DNA of 64,000 bases from Pedobacter aquatilis (GCF_030409415.1 NZ_JAUFPW010000036.1:62001-126000), one strand, 5' to 3'; positions 43,467 through 52,699 are shown, counted from the first letter of the stretch. Notes: generated from the sequence alone by a model not told the origin. Numbers and translations: made by a program.

Positions 43467-44457
43467 TTATACCTGTTAATAAAATGGTTTGTATTTGCGT
43501 GTTATTACGCTCGTAAGTGGCTGTTTGAATTTGCGTTTTAAGTTCAAGTGTTTTAATCAGCTCTTCATTATTTCCATACTTGCGATAAATTTTCAATGCA
43601 GTTTCTAAAAACATTAAACTATAAAAATCATTTAACTGCGGATACTTTTTTAATAAATTAAAGCCAACAGATAGCTGCTTAAAGGCGGTGGATTTATCTC
43701 CAATTTCTGAAGCACAATGTGCCAAGCCGCCATAACTGTTTAATTCTACGTCAAAATCACTGCTTTTTATGGAGGTTAGTTTGGTTTGCTCAAAGTATTT
43801 CTTAGCACTATCTATTTGTTGTTTTGGGATAAATGACAAACCAAGATTTAAATTAGCAGTTGCAACGCCGCGTTCAGAACTAATTTCCTGAGCTTTTTGC
43901 AAGGATGCTCTGCTATAAAAAATGGCACTATCCAGTTGTTGTATTTTTTCGAATGCTTCTGAAAGATTACCATATATATGATGAGGTTTTGAAAGCTCGA
44001 TGTATTTAGAATTGTAAGGTGGTTGCTTACAGAACTGCAATCCCTTTTTAAAATAGCGAATAGCATTAGCGGTTTTATTACTATTCAAATAAAACAAGCC
44101 AATAAAATTGTATGCATCTGCTGTAAGCAAACTATCTTTTAAAACTATGGCGATATTTTCAGCTTTAAAAGCTTCTTGTAACCCTAATTCGTGGAGGTTA
44201 TTATAATAATAAACCTCCGCTTGCCTGGAAGTTAGAAAGTAAGAAAATAACAAGGGCTTACGATAACTTACTTTAGCGTAGATTTTATTAAGCCATAGTT
44301 GTGTAGAATCGTAATGATCAGAATTCATGTAATCATCTGCATGATTAAAAGCTTTTAGAACAAAATCTTTATCAGATTTGCTTATATCAGCAACAGAATT
44401 TTCTTGTGCGAGCGCAAGGATTGGAAATAACAAAAATATTAATAGGCGATAATTCAT
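43444..44457 (-). CDS. N-terminal TPR sensor part of a frameshifted histidine kinase
   Basis: 337 residues. Signal peptide (MNYRLLIFLLFPILALAQ), then tetratricopeptide-like helices (for example DAYNFIGLFYLNSNKTANAIRYFKKGLQF, VATANLNLGLSF, NSYGGLAHCASEIGDKSTAFKQL) to about 320. It ends abruptly with GIKKRKAYF where a linker, membrane helix and kinase would be expected; those lie in the next frame immediately after. As a joined gene 42702-44457 would encode about 584 residues. As it stands this product would be a periplasmic TPR protein without kinase. Confidence 0.75.
   Translation of the reverse strand: MNYRLLIFLLFPILALAQENSVADISKSDKDFVLKAFNHADDYMNSDHYDSTQLWLNKIYAKVSYRKPLLFSYFLTSRQAEVYYYNNLHELGLQEAFKAENIAIVLKDSLLTADAYNFIGLFYLNSNKTANAIRYFKKGLQFCKQPPYNSKYIELSKPHHIYGNLSEAFEKIQQLDSAIFYSRASLQKAQEISSERGVATANLNLGLSFIPKQQIDSAKKYFEQTKLTSIKSSDFDVELNSYGGLAHCASEIGDKSTAFKQLSVGFNLLKKYPQLNDFYSLMFLETALKIYRKYGNNEELIKTLELKTQIQTATYERNNTQIQTILLTGIKKRKAYF
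43462..43468 (-). other. A7 run at the kinase frameshift
   Basis: Seven A on the coding (minus) strand, in the context GGTAT-A7-CGAAAAG. With six A the TPR frame reads GIKNEKLIFN and enters the kinase frame without a stop; with seven it ends nine codons on. The combined interval 42702-44457 is 3 x 585 + 1 nt, as a one-base insertion predicts. Confidence 0.8.
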
Positions 44458-44495
44458 TATTTAAAGATATAAATTATCCGTTCTAACTTATAAGC

Positions 44496-44822
44496 TTATG
44501 GTTTAGAATACTTTGCCCAGGTTTCAATCTTTTTCATTTGCCTGCTGATGTACGCATCAACAATAACTTCTGCAGAACTTTTTCCTTCGGTTGTTTCCAG
44601 TAATTCTTTCAGTTTATACTGGTCAACATCGGCTTTGTAAAGGATTTGAATAAGCTTAGGGAAATCATTATCTACCAGATATGCAAAAGCATCAATTAAA
44701 TTATCTCTTAATTGGTTTTCGTTAATTTCATTTGGAATGTCGAAATCATTGCTGATGATTCTGACTAGAGATTTTATATTATTCACACATATTAATTTTA
44801 ATAAAATTTGCTGTTTTGCCAT
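44496..44822 (-). CDS. conserved-looking hypothetical protein
   Basis: 108 residues, acidic and helical throughout (ENQLRDNLIDAFAYLVDNDFPKLIQILYKADVDQYKLKELLE), with no signal or membrane segment. No family was recognised. It lies 38 nt upstream of the TPR kinase gene on the same strand, so it may be the first gene of that operon. Confidence 0.6.
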   Translation of the reverse strand: MAKQQILLKLICVNNIKSLVRIISNDFDIPNEINENQLRDNLIDAFAYLVDNDFPKLIQILYKADVDQYKLKELLETTEGKSSAEVIVDAYISRQMKKIETWAKYSKP

Positions 44823-44845
44823 GAAACACCAAGCGAAGTTATTTA

Positions 44846-44902
44846 AACCTGATAGAAACGAACATCCCTAATTTCTCGGGATAAAGTGTATAGCAGGACT
44901 GC
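44846..44902 (+). repeat. interspersed structured element, copy E (short form)
   Basis: Arm ACCTGATAGAAACGAACATC, stem ATCCC (44864-44868)/GGGAT (44878-44882), 3' arm AAAGTGTATAGCAGGACTGC. It is the shortest of the seven copies. Confidence 0.5.
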
Positions 44903-44937
44903 AGACTGAGATAAAATACAGAACCCTTCATTTTCTA

Positions 44938-45003
44938 ATAAAATGAATCAGTACAAAATTAGCAATTCTTACATTCTCAATTTTCCATCCACATCATCCA
45001 TCC
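44938..45003. repeat. degenerate word-like repeat downstream of mce
   Basis: Near-tandem short words: TTCTTACATTCTCAATTTTC and CATCCACATCATCCATCC at the 3' end of the mce gene. Confidence 0.35.
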
Positions 45004-45004
45004 T

Positions 45005-45412
45005 CTATACCCATTTAATTTCCTGGCAAAGCTCTATCAATACGCCATTTGTTTCTTTGGGATGCACAAAACAAACCATTTTATTATCAGCTCCTTTTTT
45101 GGGCGTTTCATTTAAAAGCGTGAAACCATTCGCCTTTAATCGCTCCATTTCTTCTAAAATATTATCTACAGCAAAGGCGACATGATGAATGCCCTCTCCT
45201 TTTTTAGCTAAAAACTTTGCAATGGCGCTATCATCAGAAGTAGCTTCTAAAAGTTCAATTTTATTTTCGCCAGCTTTAAGAAACGCAGTGTTAACATGCT
45301 CTGAAGCTACAATTTCGGTTTTGTAGCACGATGTATTTAGTAAAAGTTCATAAAGTGGAACCGATTTATGGAGGTTGTTTACGGCGATACCAATATGTTC
45401 TATCTTATTCAT
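45005..45412 (-). CDS. mce: methylmalonyl-CoA epimerase
   Basis: 135 residues, normal length. Glyoxalase-fold signature KIEHIGIAVNNLHKSVPLYE at the start (metal ligand His7), then GEGIHHVAFAVDNI and a final metal Glu in GVLIELCQ. It interconverts (R)- and (S)-methylmalonyl-CoA in the propionate/succinate route. Neither mutase nor propionyl-CoA carboxylase alpha is adjacent. Confidence 0.93.
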   Translation of the reverse strand: MNKIEHIGIAVNNLHKSVPLYELLLNTSCYKTEIVASEHVNTAFLKAGENKIELLEATSDDSAIAKFLAKKGEGIHHVAFAVDNILEEMERLKANGFTLLNETPKKGADNKMVCFVHPKETNGVLIELCQEIKWV

Positions 45413-45500
45413 CGTTTTAAAAGGTTGGTTGAATGTAAAAATGCGGCTTTTCTCTATAACCTCATAGCTATTAATTATAATTGTTAGGAAACTTTTTTTG

Positions 45501-45508
45501 TATCTTTG
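45501..45508 (+). promoter_or_regulatory. -7 box of the isc genes
   Basis: TATCTTTG, exact match to TAnnTTTG, with a TTG 17 nt upstream (45481). The leader to the iscS ATG at 45532 is about 20 nt. Confidence 0.55.
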
Positions 45509-45531
45509 TAATCATAATTAACAGAATAGAG

Positions 45532-46743
45532 ATGAAACAGCCGATATATTTAGATAATAACGCAACAACACCCTTAGACCCTAGAGTGTTGGAGGCGATG
45601 CTACCTTACTTTACTGAGAAATTTGGAAATGCCGCAAGCCGTAATCACGCTTTTGGATGGGTGGCTGAAGAAGGAGTAGATTATGCTCGTGAACAGGTAG
45701 CCAAATTAATCGGCTGTACTGAAAAAGAAATCATTTTTACATCAGGCGCAACTGAAGCTGATAACTTAGCAATTAAAGGTGTGTTTGAAATGTATAGAGA
45801 TAAAGGTAATCACATCATTACTGCGGTTACTGAACATAAAGCCGTTTTAGATACTTGCAAACACCTTGAAAAAAATGGTGCAAGAGTAACTTACTTAGGC
45901 GTTAAGGAAGATGGTTTAATTGACTTAGCTGAACTTGAAGCAGCAATGACACCAGAAACGATTTTAGTTTCTATTATGTATGGAAACAACGAAATTGGTG
46001 TTGTACAACCGGTTAAAGAAATTTCGGCAATTGCACATAAACATGGTGCTTTATTTATGACTGATGCTACGCAGGCAGTTGGTAAAATTCCGGTTGATGT
46101 AAATACTGATGGAATTGACTTAATGGCTTTTTCTGCACACAAAATGTATGGCCCGAAAGGTGTTGGTGCACTTTATGTACGTAGAAAAAACCCAAGAGTA
46201 AAAGTAACCTCACAAATGGATGGCGGTGGCCACGAGCGTGGAATGCGTTCTGGTACTTTAAATGTTCCGGGTATTGTTGGTTTAGGTAAAGCTTGTGAGC
46301 TTTGTCGTTTAGAAATGGAAAGCGAAGCTATCCGTTTATCTGGCTTACGCGACCGTTTAGAATCGACTTTAAACAAAATGGAAGAGAGTTATGTAAATGG
46401 CAATACGCAATATCGTTTACCACACGTAGCAAATATCTCATTCAAATATGTTGAAGGTGAAGGTTTAATGATGGCAATGAGCGATTTAGCGGTATCTTCT
46501 GGTTCAGCTTGTACATCGGCTTCTTTAGAACCATCTTACGTATTAAAAAGCTTAGGTTTATCTGATGATTTAGCACACTCTTCTATCCGTTACGGTTTAG
46601 GAAGATTTACCACTGAAGAAGATATTGACCACGCTATTGCAATTACTGAAAAAGCGGTTAATCACTTACGAGAACTTTCTCCACTTTGGGAAATGTTCAA
46701 AGAAGGTATTGACTTGAGCAAAATTGAGTGGGCAGAACACTAG
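45532..46743 (+). CDS. iscS: cysteine desulfurase IscS
   Basis: 403 residues from ATG (MKQPIYLDNNATTPLDPRVLEAM). The PLP-binding lysine is K204 in SAHKMYGPKG; the catalytic cysteine is C327 in SSGSACTSASLEPSYVL, with the long mobile loop of group I (IscS) enzymes. It removes sulfur from cysteine for Fe-S cluster assembly on IscU, encoded next. An in-frame extension to 45481 would run through the promoter and is rejected. Confidence 0.96.
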   Translation: MKQPIYLDNNATTPLDPRVLEAMLPYFTEKFGNAASRNHAFGWVAEEGVDYAREQVAKLIGCTEKEIIFTSGATEADNLAIKGVFEMYRDKGNHIITAVTEHKAVLDTCKHLEKNGARVTYLGVKEDGLIDLAELEAAMTPETILVSIMYGNNEIGVVQPVKEISAIAHKHGALFMTDATQAVGKIPVDVNTDGIDLMAFSAHKMYGPKGVGALYVRRKNPRVKVTSQMDGGGHERGMRSGTLNVPGIVGLGKACELCRLEMESEAIRLSGLRDRLESTLNKMEESYVNGNTQYRLPHVANISFKYVEGEGLMMAMSDLAVSSGSACTSASLEPSYVLKSLGLSDDLAHSSIRYGLGRFTTEEDIDHAIAITEKAVNHLRELSPLWEMFKEGIDLSKIEWAEH

Positions 46744-46745
46744 AT

Positions 46746-46858
46746 TGATTGACGATTTTAGATTGACGAATTACGATTTGCAAGCTAAAATTAAATAAAA
46801 CATAAAAATTAATAATTTACGATGGAAGGGGAATCTGAAATCGTAAATCAAAAATCTT
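46746..46858. repeat. degenerate word-like repeat between iscS and iscU
   Basis: GATTGATTGACGATTTTAGA followed by TTGACGAATTACGATTTGC and, further on, AATTTACGATGG and AAATCGTAAATCAAAAATC: near-tandem and inverted versions of TTACGATTT and TTGACGATT. Confidence 0.45.
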
Positions 46859-46865
46859 AAATATC

Positions 46866-47279
46866 ATGGCATATTCAGAAAAAGTAATTGACCATTACAA
46901 TAACCCACGTAATGTAGGTACATTAAATAAAGACAGTAAATTTGTAGGCACTGGTTTAGTTGGCGCACCTGAGTGTGGCGACGTAATGCGTTTACAAATT
47001 GAGGTTAGCGAAGATAACGTAATCACTGATGCTAAATTCAAAACATTTGGTTGCGGTTCGGCTATCGCTTCTTCTTCTTTAGCTACAGAATGGTTAAAAG
47101 GAAAAACAATTGATGAGGCATTATCTATCGATAACATGGATATTGTTGAAGAATTAGCTTTACCTCCAGTTAAAATTCACTGCTCGGTGTTAGCAGAAGA
47201 TGCAATTAAATCGGCTATTAACGATTATCGCGTTAAAAATGGCTTAAAGGCAATTGTATTGGAAAAATCTCACCACTAA
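46866..47279 (+). CDS. iscU: Fe-S cluster assembly scaffold IscU
   Basis: 137 residues. Cluster ligands C37 (GAPECGDVM), D39, C63 (FGCGSAIASSS) and C106 (KIHCSVLAEDAI) match the IscU set; the LPPVKIHCS segment is the HscA-recognition motif. It receives sulfur from IscS. It is 122 nt downstream of iscS, separated by a repeat. Confidence 0.96.
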   Translation: MAYSEKVIDHYNNPRNVGTLNKDSKFVGTGLVGAPECGDVMRLQIEVSEDNVITDAKFKTFGCGSAIASSSLATEWLKGKTIDEALSIDNMDIVEELALPPVKIHCSVLAEDAIKSAINDYRVKNGLKAIVLEKSHH

Positions 47280-47282
47280 GCA

Positions 47283-47375
47283 TTAGTAGCAAGACAAAAG
47301 TATTAAGCATAAAGTTTAGATTTTTAAGCTTTATTTTCGATATCCAGTCTTGACACTTGATACTAAAATCTTATT
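47283..47375. repeat. degenerate word-like repeat between iscU and iscA
   Basis: AGCAAGACAAAAGTATTAAG and, inverted, CAGTCTTGACACTTGATAC, giving a loose inverted repeat of the CTTGATACTTGATAC type. Confidence 0.4.
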
Positions 47376-47378
47376 ACT

Positions 47379-47705
47379 ATGATTACTATAACAGATAAAG
47401 CAAAAGAAAAAATAGACCATTTAATGCAGGATTCGGAAATGGGTTCTGATTACTTTTTACGTGTTTCTGTAAAAGGTGGTGGTTGTTCTGGTTTATCGTA
47501 TAATTTAGATTTCGATAATGAAGAACAAAAAGGCGATCAATATTTTCAGGATAAAGGAATTAAAATTGCTTTAGATATGAAATCGTTCCTTTATTTAGCC
47601 GGAACTGAATTAGATTTTACTGACGGTTTAAATGGTAAGGGATTTAACTTTGTAAACCCGAATGCTAGTCGTACTTGCGGTTGTGGCGAAAGTTTTTCTG
47701 TTTAA
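47379..47705 (+). CDS. iscA: HesB/IscA family Fe-S cluster carrier
   Basis: 108 residues. The three A-type carrier cysteines are present: C36 in GGGCSGLSY and C100/C102 in TCGCGESFSV. It carries Fe-S clusters to apoproteins. Last gene of the isc group; hscA, hscB, fdx and iscR are not present here. Confidence 0.94.
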   Translation: MITITDKAKEKIDHLMQDSEMGSDYFLRVSVKGGGCSGLSYNLDFDNEEQKGDQYFQDKGIKIALDMKSFLYLAGTELDFTDGLNGKGFNFVNPNASRTCGCGESFSV

Positions 47706-47728
47706 AATTTTTATAAATTTTTTAAAAG

Positions 47729-47748
47729 GGCTCCGAAATTTCGGAGCC
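47729..47748 (+). terminator. terminator of the isc genes
   Basis: A perfect 20-bp inverted repeat, GGCTCCGAAA (47729-47738) and TTTCGGAGCC (47739-47748), followed by eleven T. Confidence 0.8.
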
Positions 47749-47865
47749 TTTTTTTTTATTTTAAAATCCATCGTCATTGCGAGGCATAGAATTATGCCAT
47801 CAATTTACATTTTAAACCAAAAAGCATTATTATTGTTAATTATAACGAACACCAAATAAAGAGCA

Positions 47866-49782
47866 ATGCCATTAATTAACGAATTTTCAACCGTCCCTAC
47901 CCTGTTAAGAAATGTTGTAAAAAACATTCATAAACCACAAGAAACCTTTTTGATAAGTAAACAAGGCTCAGAATGGGTAGAGATTTCTTTTGAAGATACT
48001 TTAAAAAGAGCGGATGCAGTTTCGGCTTATTTTTTAGAAAAAGGCATTAAAAAGGGCGACCGTTTAGGTTTGATGATTGAAAATTCTCCTGAATATGTTT
48101 ACTACGACCAAGGCATTCAACAAATCGGTGCAATAAATGTATCAATATACCCAACGCTTTCTGAGCAGGAAGTTGCATATATTATTAATGATTCTGGAAT
48201 AAAATCAATATTAGTTGGAAATAATTTCTTGTATAGAAAAGTGTTAAAGGTTGCTGGGAACTGTAAAGAATTAAAATACATAATACCAGCTTTTAAAGAT
48301 TTTGAAAAAGTAACCATTCCTGCGAATGTGGATGTTGAAGTTATTGCATTTTCAGATATACTTTCATTAAAACATCAAGTTACTGCAGCTGAAAAAGCAG
48401 AAATAGAACAATGTAGAAGTTTAGTTTTACCCGAAGATGTCTCATCATTAATTTATACATCAGGTACAACCGGAACACCAAAAGGTGTAATGCTAACGCA
48501 TTATAACTTTGTTAAAAATGTTGAAGTTTGTTTGCAACAAATCCCGGTAATTGATAAAACTGAAACTTTCTTATCTTTTTTACCACTATCACACGTTTTT
48601 GAACGAACAGCAACTTACCATGTATGTTGTACACAAGGTTGTAAAATTGCTTTTGCACAAAGTTTAGAACTATTAGCTAAAAACATGGGTGAGGTTCGCC
48701 CCACCGTAATGAGTTGCGTACCAAGATTACTGGAACGAATTCATGATAAGGCTATAAAATCTGGCACTGCGACAGGTGGAACAAAAGCTAAAATTTTTAC
48801 CTGGGCTTTGGAAACTGGAAAAAATTATCGCGTAGCGAAAGAAGCAGGAAAAAATCCTGGCTTAATTTTATCCGCAAAAAAAGGAATAGCAGAAAAATTA
48901 GTTTTTAGTAAAATTAAGGAGAAAACTGGTGGAAGATTAAAATTCATGATTTCTGGTGGAGCAGCACTACCAAAAAACGTTGGCGAATTTTTTGGAGATT
49001 TAGGCATTAAAATACTAGAAGGTTTTGGTTTAACGGAAACCTCTCCGGTTATGTCGGTAACAGAATATCACAGACAGGTTTATGGAACTGTTGGAAGAAT
49101 TATTCCAGGAATAGAAGTTGGTATTCAAGATGTAGACACAAAAAATATAATCAATATTCAAACACACGATAGTTTTAGCGAAGAATTTGAATGTGAAGAG
49201 GGGGAAGTAATTGTACGAGGCCATTGCGTAATGAAAGGTTATTTCAACAAACCTGCAGAAACCGCAGAAGCTATTGATCGAGAAATGTGGTTCCATACTG
49301 GAGATATTGGTCGATTTTATAAAGGAAACCTACAAATTACCGATCGTCTCAAAAATATGATTGTAAACGCTTATGGCAAAAATGTGTACCCTACTCCAGT
49401 AGAAAATATCTATTTAAAAAGTCCGAAGATTGACCAATTATTTTTAATTGGTGATAAGCGTGAGTTTATAACAGCTATCATTATTCCAAATCGTGAAACT
49501 TTAGAAGAAACATTTAAACTGAAACCTTCATTTTTTGAGGAAGCTGACCCTTTCATTAAAAATCAGGAAATTATAGATTGGATTGAGCAAGACATTAAAA
49601 AAATCTCAAACGAGTTAGCCAAATTCGAGCGGATAAAAAATTTCAAAATCAAACGTAATCCATTCAATATTGATGAAGGTGAGATTACGCCAACCATGAA
49701 AGTAAAACGCCGGGTTGTTGAAAAGAAATATGCTGATGTTATAGATGAAATGTACGAGGAAGGCGTAGAAGCAGAGCATTAA
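47866..49782 (+). CDS. AMP-dependent synthetase, long-chain acyl-CoA ligase type
   Basis: 638 residues. ATP-binding motif LIYTSGTTGTPKGVMLTHYN near residue 195, LPLSHVFERT, SGGAALPKNVGEFF, EGFGLTETSPVMSV, the ribose-binding FHTGDIGRF and the C-terminal hinge ITDRLKNMIVNAYGKNVYPTPVE; these match the large bacterial/eukaryotic-like long-chain fatty acyl-CoA synthetase (FadD15-like) group. It activates fatty acids for beta-oxidation or lipid synthesis. It precedes a MaoC hydratase gene, consistent with fatty-acid metabolism. Confidence 0.92.
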   Translation: MPLINEFSTVPTLLRNVVKNIHKPQETFLISKQGSEWVEISFEDTLKRADAVSAYFLEKGIKKGDRLGLMIENSPEYVYYDQGIQQIGAINVSIYPTLSEQEVAYIINDSGIKSILVGNNFLYRKVLKVAGNCKELKYIIPAFKDFEKVTIPANVDVEVIAFSDILSLKHQVTAAEKAEIEQCRSLVLPEDVSSLIYTSGTTGTPKGVMLTHYNFVKNVEVCLQQIPVIDKTETFLSFLPLSHVFERTATYHVCCTQGCKIAFAQSLELLAKNMGEVRPTVMSCVPRLLERIHDKAIKSGTATGGTKAKIFTWALETGKNYRVAKEAGKNPGLILSAKKGIAEKLVFSKIKEKTGGRLKFMISGGAALPKNVGEFFGDLGIKILEGFGLTETSPVMSVTEYHRQVYGTVGRIIPGIEVGIQDVDTKNIINIQTHDSFSEEFECEEGEVIVRGHCVMKGYFNKPAETAEAIDREMWFHTGDIGRFYKGNLQITDRLKNMIVNAYGKNVYPTPVENIYLKSPKIDQLFLIGDKREFITAIIIPNRETLEETFKLKPSFFEEADPFIKNQEIIDWIEQDIKKISNELAKFERIKNFKIKRNPFNIDEGEITPTMKVKRRVVEKKYADVIDEMYEEGVEAEH

Positions 49783-49904
49783 CTGGACCTTTATATACAA
49801 AGTTCATTAATTGTAGTTCTTTATTGCGAATTATAATTACCTTTCGAAACTAATAGATTTTGAGCAGCAGAAATCGAAGGCATAACACCCAATATTTTCT
49901 TTTT

Positions 49905-50360
49905 ATGGTTATAATTAATAGTTTTGAAGAGTACAAATCGTTTTTGGGAAGTGAAATTGGTTCTTCACAATGGCATAAAATAGACCAAGAACAAATTAAT
50001 AAATTTGCTGCGGCTACATTAGATTTTCAGTGGATTCATACAGAGCCTGAGAAAGCGAAAGATAGCCCATTCGGCTCTACTATTGCCCATGGTTATTTGA
50101 CACTATCATTAATTCCATATTTATGGAAACAAATTGCCGACATTCAAAATGTTAAAATGGAGGTAAATTATGGTATTGAATCTTTTAAATTTAACAAACC
50201 GGTGTTAGTTAATGATGAAATTCAATTAAGGGCTAAACTTATTAATATTTGTGATTTAAGGGGCATAACAAAAGTTGTTATTGAAGCAAATTTAGATATT
50301 AAAGGCCAAACCAAAACGGCATATACAGGTAATGTGGTTTTCTTGTATCACTTTAATTAG
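49905..50360 (+). CDS. MaoC family (R)-specific enoyl-CoA hydratase-like protein, second copy
   Basis: 151 residues from the ATG at 49905 (MVIINSFEEYKSFLG); this start aligns end to end with the paralogue at 17251-17715, whereas the in-frame TTG at 49860 adds 15 unmatched residues. The catalytic D-x4-H region FAAATLDFQWIHTEPEKA and AHGYLTLSLIPYLW are conserved. Downstream of an acyl-CoA ligase gene, so it probably acts on enoyl-CoA. Confidence 0.85.
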   Translation: MVIINSFEEYKSFLGSEIGSSQWHKIDQEQINKFAAATLDFQWIHTEPEKAKDSPFGSTIAHGYLTLSLIPYLWKQIADIQNVKMEVNYGIESFKFNKPVLVNDEIQLRAKLINICDLRGITKVVIEANLDIKGQTKTAYTGNVVFLYHFN

Positions 50361-50416
50361 AATTTTTCGCTAAAATATTTTTTGAATTATTGCAGGTACA
50401 CACTGCTCATTATAAA

Positions 50417-50522
50417 CCTTATTGAAGCGATATCCCCCGATTTAACCATCCGAATTTTGATTTTTCGTAGTATGGTTTCTTACTGCACAGCTTTATCGGG
50501 GATTTAGCGAAAAGAAGGACAG
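50417..50522 (+). repeat. interspersed structured element, copy F
   Basis: In the 288-bp gap before lysS. Arm CCTTATTGAAGCGATATCC, stem ATCCCCCGAT (50432-50441)/ATCGGGGAT (50495-50503) with one bulged C, 3' arm TTAGCGAAAAGAAGGACAGG. The stem is G/C where copies B, C, D have A/T: complementary replacement on both sides. Confidence 0.6.
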
Positions 50523-50625
50523 GAATCGGCAAAGCATTACCAAACCATTCATTTTCATATTATCTGGATACGAAAAATTGTATAAAGAACAACATTTACT
50601 ATTATTATAAATCTTGCAAAATCGT

Positions 50626-50633
50626 TACTTTTG
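50626..50633 (+). promoter_or_regulatory. -7 box of lysS
   Basis: TACTTTTG matches TAnnTTTG and ends 15 nt before the ATG at 50649. The in-frame TTG at 50631 falls inside it and is therefore not the start. Confidence 0.5.
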
Positions 50634-50648
50634 CAAAAAATACCCGAA

Positions 50649-52358
50649 ATGAGTTTAGGATTATCAGAACAAGAAATATTACGACGTGAGTCGTTAAAAC
50701 AATTACGCGAACTAGGTATTGAGCCATATCCTGCCGAATCTTACGATATTAATGTAACTGCTGCAGATATTTTAGCAAACTACGAAAAGGATAAAACTGC
50801 TTATAAGACGGTAAGTTTAGCCGGTCGTATTATGGGTAGAAACATAATGGGCGCCGCTTCATTTGCAGAAATTCAAGATTCTACTGGCCGCATTCAGGTA
50901 TATTTAAAAAGAGATGAACTTTGCCCAGGCGAAGACAAAACCTTATACAATACAGTTTTTAAAAAACTATTGGATATTGGCGATTTCATCGGAGTTAAGG
51001 GTTATGTATTCACAACCCAAACCGGAGAGATTTCAATTCACGTTTCAGAATTTAAAGTTCTGTCAAAATCTATTCGCCCGTTACCAATTGTAAAACGTGA
51101 TGATGAAGGGAATGTTTACGATGGATTCACTAATCCAGAATTACGTTACAGAATGCGTTATGTTGATTTAACTGTTAATCCAGATTATAAACAAATTTTC
51201 ATCAAACGTAGTAAAGTAATTAACAGTATGCGTAATTACTTTGACAACCAAGGCTGGATGGAAGTTGAAACGCCAATTCTTCAGCCTATTCATGGCGGTG
51301 CTGCTGCTCGTCCGTTTGCTACGCACCACAACACTTTAGATATGCCACTTTATTTGCGTATTGCAAATGAGCTATATTTAAAACGCTTAATTGTTGCTGG
51401 TTTCGACGGTGTTTACGAGTTCGGTAAAATGTTTCGTAATGAGGGTATGGATAGAACGCACAATCCGGAATATACTTCAATGGAGATTTATGTCGCCTAT
51501 AAAGATTATATCTGGATGATGGCTATGGTTGAAGAATGTTTGGAGAAAGTTGCCATTGCAACTAATGGTTCGGCTGTTGTTAAAGTTGGTGAAAACGAAA
51601 TTAACTTCGAAGGTCCGTACGAAAAGTTAACCATGTACGAATCTATACAGAAATACACAGGTATAGATGTTTCTGCAATGACTGAAGAACAATTACTTCA
51701 AACTTGTGCAGATTTAGGCATTGAGACTGATTCTACGATGGGACGTGGTAAATTGGTTGATGAAATTTTCAGTGATAAAGTTGAGGCGAATTTAATTCAG
51801 CCAACCTTTATTACTGATTATCCGATTGAAATGACACCGCTTGCTAAAAAGCACCGTACGGCTGAAGGTTTAGTTGAGCGTTTTGAAATTTTTGTAAACG
51901 GAAAAGAGATTGGTAATGCATATTCAGAATTGAATGATCCGATTGACCAAAAAGAGCGTTTCGAAGACCAGCTGAAATTAGCAGATCGTGGCGATGCAGA
52001 AGCAATGGCAATGGATGATGATTTCGTTCGTGCTTTAGAATATGGTATGCCTCCAACTTCTGGTTTAGGATTTGGCATCGATAGAATTGTTATGCTAATG
52101 ACCAATCAAAGTACCATTCAAGAAGTATTATTCTTCCCTCAAATGCGTCCGGAGAAAAAGAAAATTGAATTATCGGCAGAAGAAACAGAATTATTCTCAC
52201 TGGTAGCAGAAGGCGAAAATATGCTTTTAACTGATGTTAAAGCAAAACTTGCTGATTGGAGCAACAAAAAGTGGGATACTACCTTAAAAGCACTTACCGC
52301 TAAAAATATACTTAAAGTTGCTAAAACCGACGAGGGTTTATTTTTATCGCACAGATAA
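50649..52358 (+). CDS. lysS: lysyl-tRNA synthetase, class II
   Basis: 569 residues from ATG (MSLGLSEQEILRRESLKQLRELG). OB-fold anticodon-binding domain (about 60-160: VSLAGRIMGRNIMGAASFAEIQD), then class II motifs: motif 1 (WMEVETPILQPIHGGAAARPF), motif 2 (VYEFGKMFRNEGMDRTHNPEYTSMEIY) and motif 3 (PPTSGLGFGIDRIVML). Charges tRNA-Lys. The C-terminal 70 residues extend beyond the E. coli length and are Lys/Glu-rich. A strong terminator follows. Confidence 0.97.
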   Translation: MSLGLSEQEILRRESLKQLRELGIEPYPAESYDINVTAADILANYEKDKTAYKTVSLAGRIMGRNIMGAASFAEIQDSTGRIQVYLKRDELCPGEDKTLYNTVFKKLLDIGDFIGVKGYVFTTQTGEISIHVSEFKVLSKSIRPLPIVKRDDEGNVYDGFTNPELRYRMRYVDLTVNPDYKQIFIKRSKVINSMRNYFDNQGWMEVETPILQPIHGGAAARPFATHHNTLDMPLYLRIANELYLKRLIVAGFDGVYEFGKMFRNEGMDRTHNPEYTSMEIYVAYKDYIWMMAMVEECLEKVAIATNGSAVVKVGENEINFEGPYEKLTMYESIQKYTGIDVSAMTEEQLLQTCADLGIETDSTMGRGKLVDEIFSDKVEANLIQPTFITDYPIEMTPLAKKHRTAEGLVERFEIFVNGKEIGNAYSELNDPIDQKERFEDQLKLADRGDAEAMAMDDDFVRALEYGMPPTSGLGFGIDRIVMLMTNQSTIQEVLFFPQMRPEKKKIELSAEETELFSLVAEGENMLLTDVKAKLADWSNKKWDTTLKALTAKNILKVAKTDEGLFLSHR

Positions 52359-52384
52359 GGTTAACATAAAAATAACATAAACTT

Positions 52385-52419
52385 AAAAGGCTTGCTAACA
52401 ATTATTTAGCAAGCCTTTT
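52385..52419 (+). terminator. terminator of lysS
   Basis: 14-bp perfect stem AAAAGGCTTGCTAA (52385-52398)/TTAGCAAGCCTTTT (52406-52419) with a 7-nt loop. Confidence 0.8.
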
Positions 52420-52458
52420 CTATATTTACAGCAATCGATAATATTAAATCATTGCCGT

Positions 52459-52671
52459 ATGAATACTTCAAGCTTAGAAATTACCGAAAGAGAATATTGC
52501 ATCAAATTAAGTAAGGATGCTTTCGATTTATCCCTTGTTCATCAGCTAATTAAAAGAATTCAAGCAGAAGCATTTTTCTTTAAAAGAGCCGAAGCCGAAG
52601 AAGACGATATTTTGAGTAAAAGGAATCAAAGAGAAGAATTAGAAGGTTTTGATTATTTAGGTGATAAATAA
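52459..52671 (+). CDS. small hypothetical protein
   Basis: 70 residues, soluble and mainly helical, acidic C-terminal half (AEAEEDDILSKRNQREELEG). No family was recognised. It lies between the lysS terminator and a convergent gene, with a near -7 box (TATATTTA) about 32 nt upstream, which supports its being a separately transcribed small gene. Confidence 0.55.
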   Translation: MNTSSLEITEREYCIKLSKDAFDLSLVHQLIKRIQAEAFFFKRAEAEEDDILSKRNQREELEGFDYLGDK

Positions 52672-52699
52672 TCAAACTCTAAACTTTTCACTTTAAACT

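Noticed and set aside
45481..45531. N-terminal extension of IscS
   Set aside because: It covers the -7 promoter box; the family start is MKQPIYLDNN.
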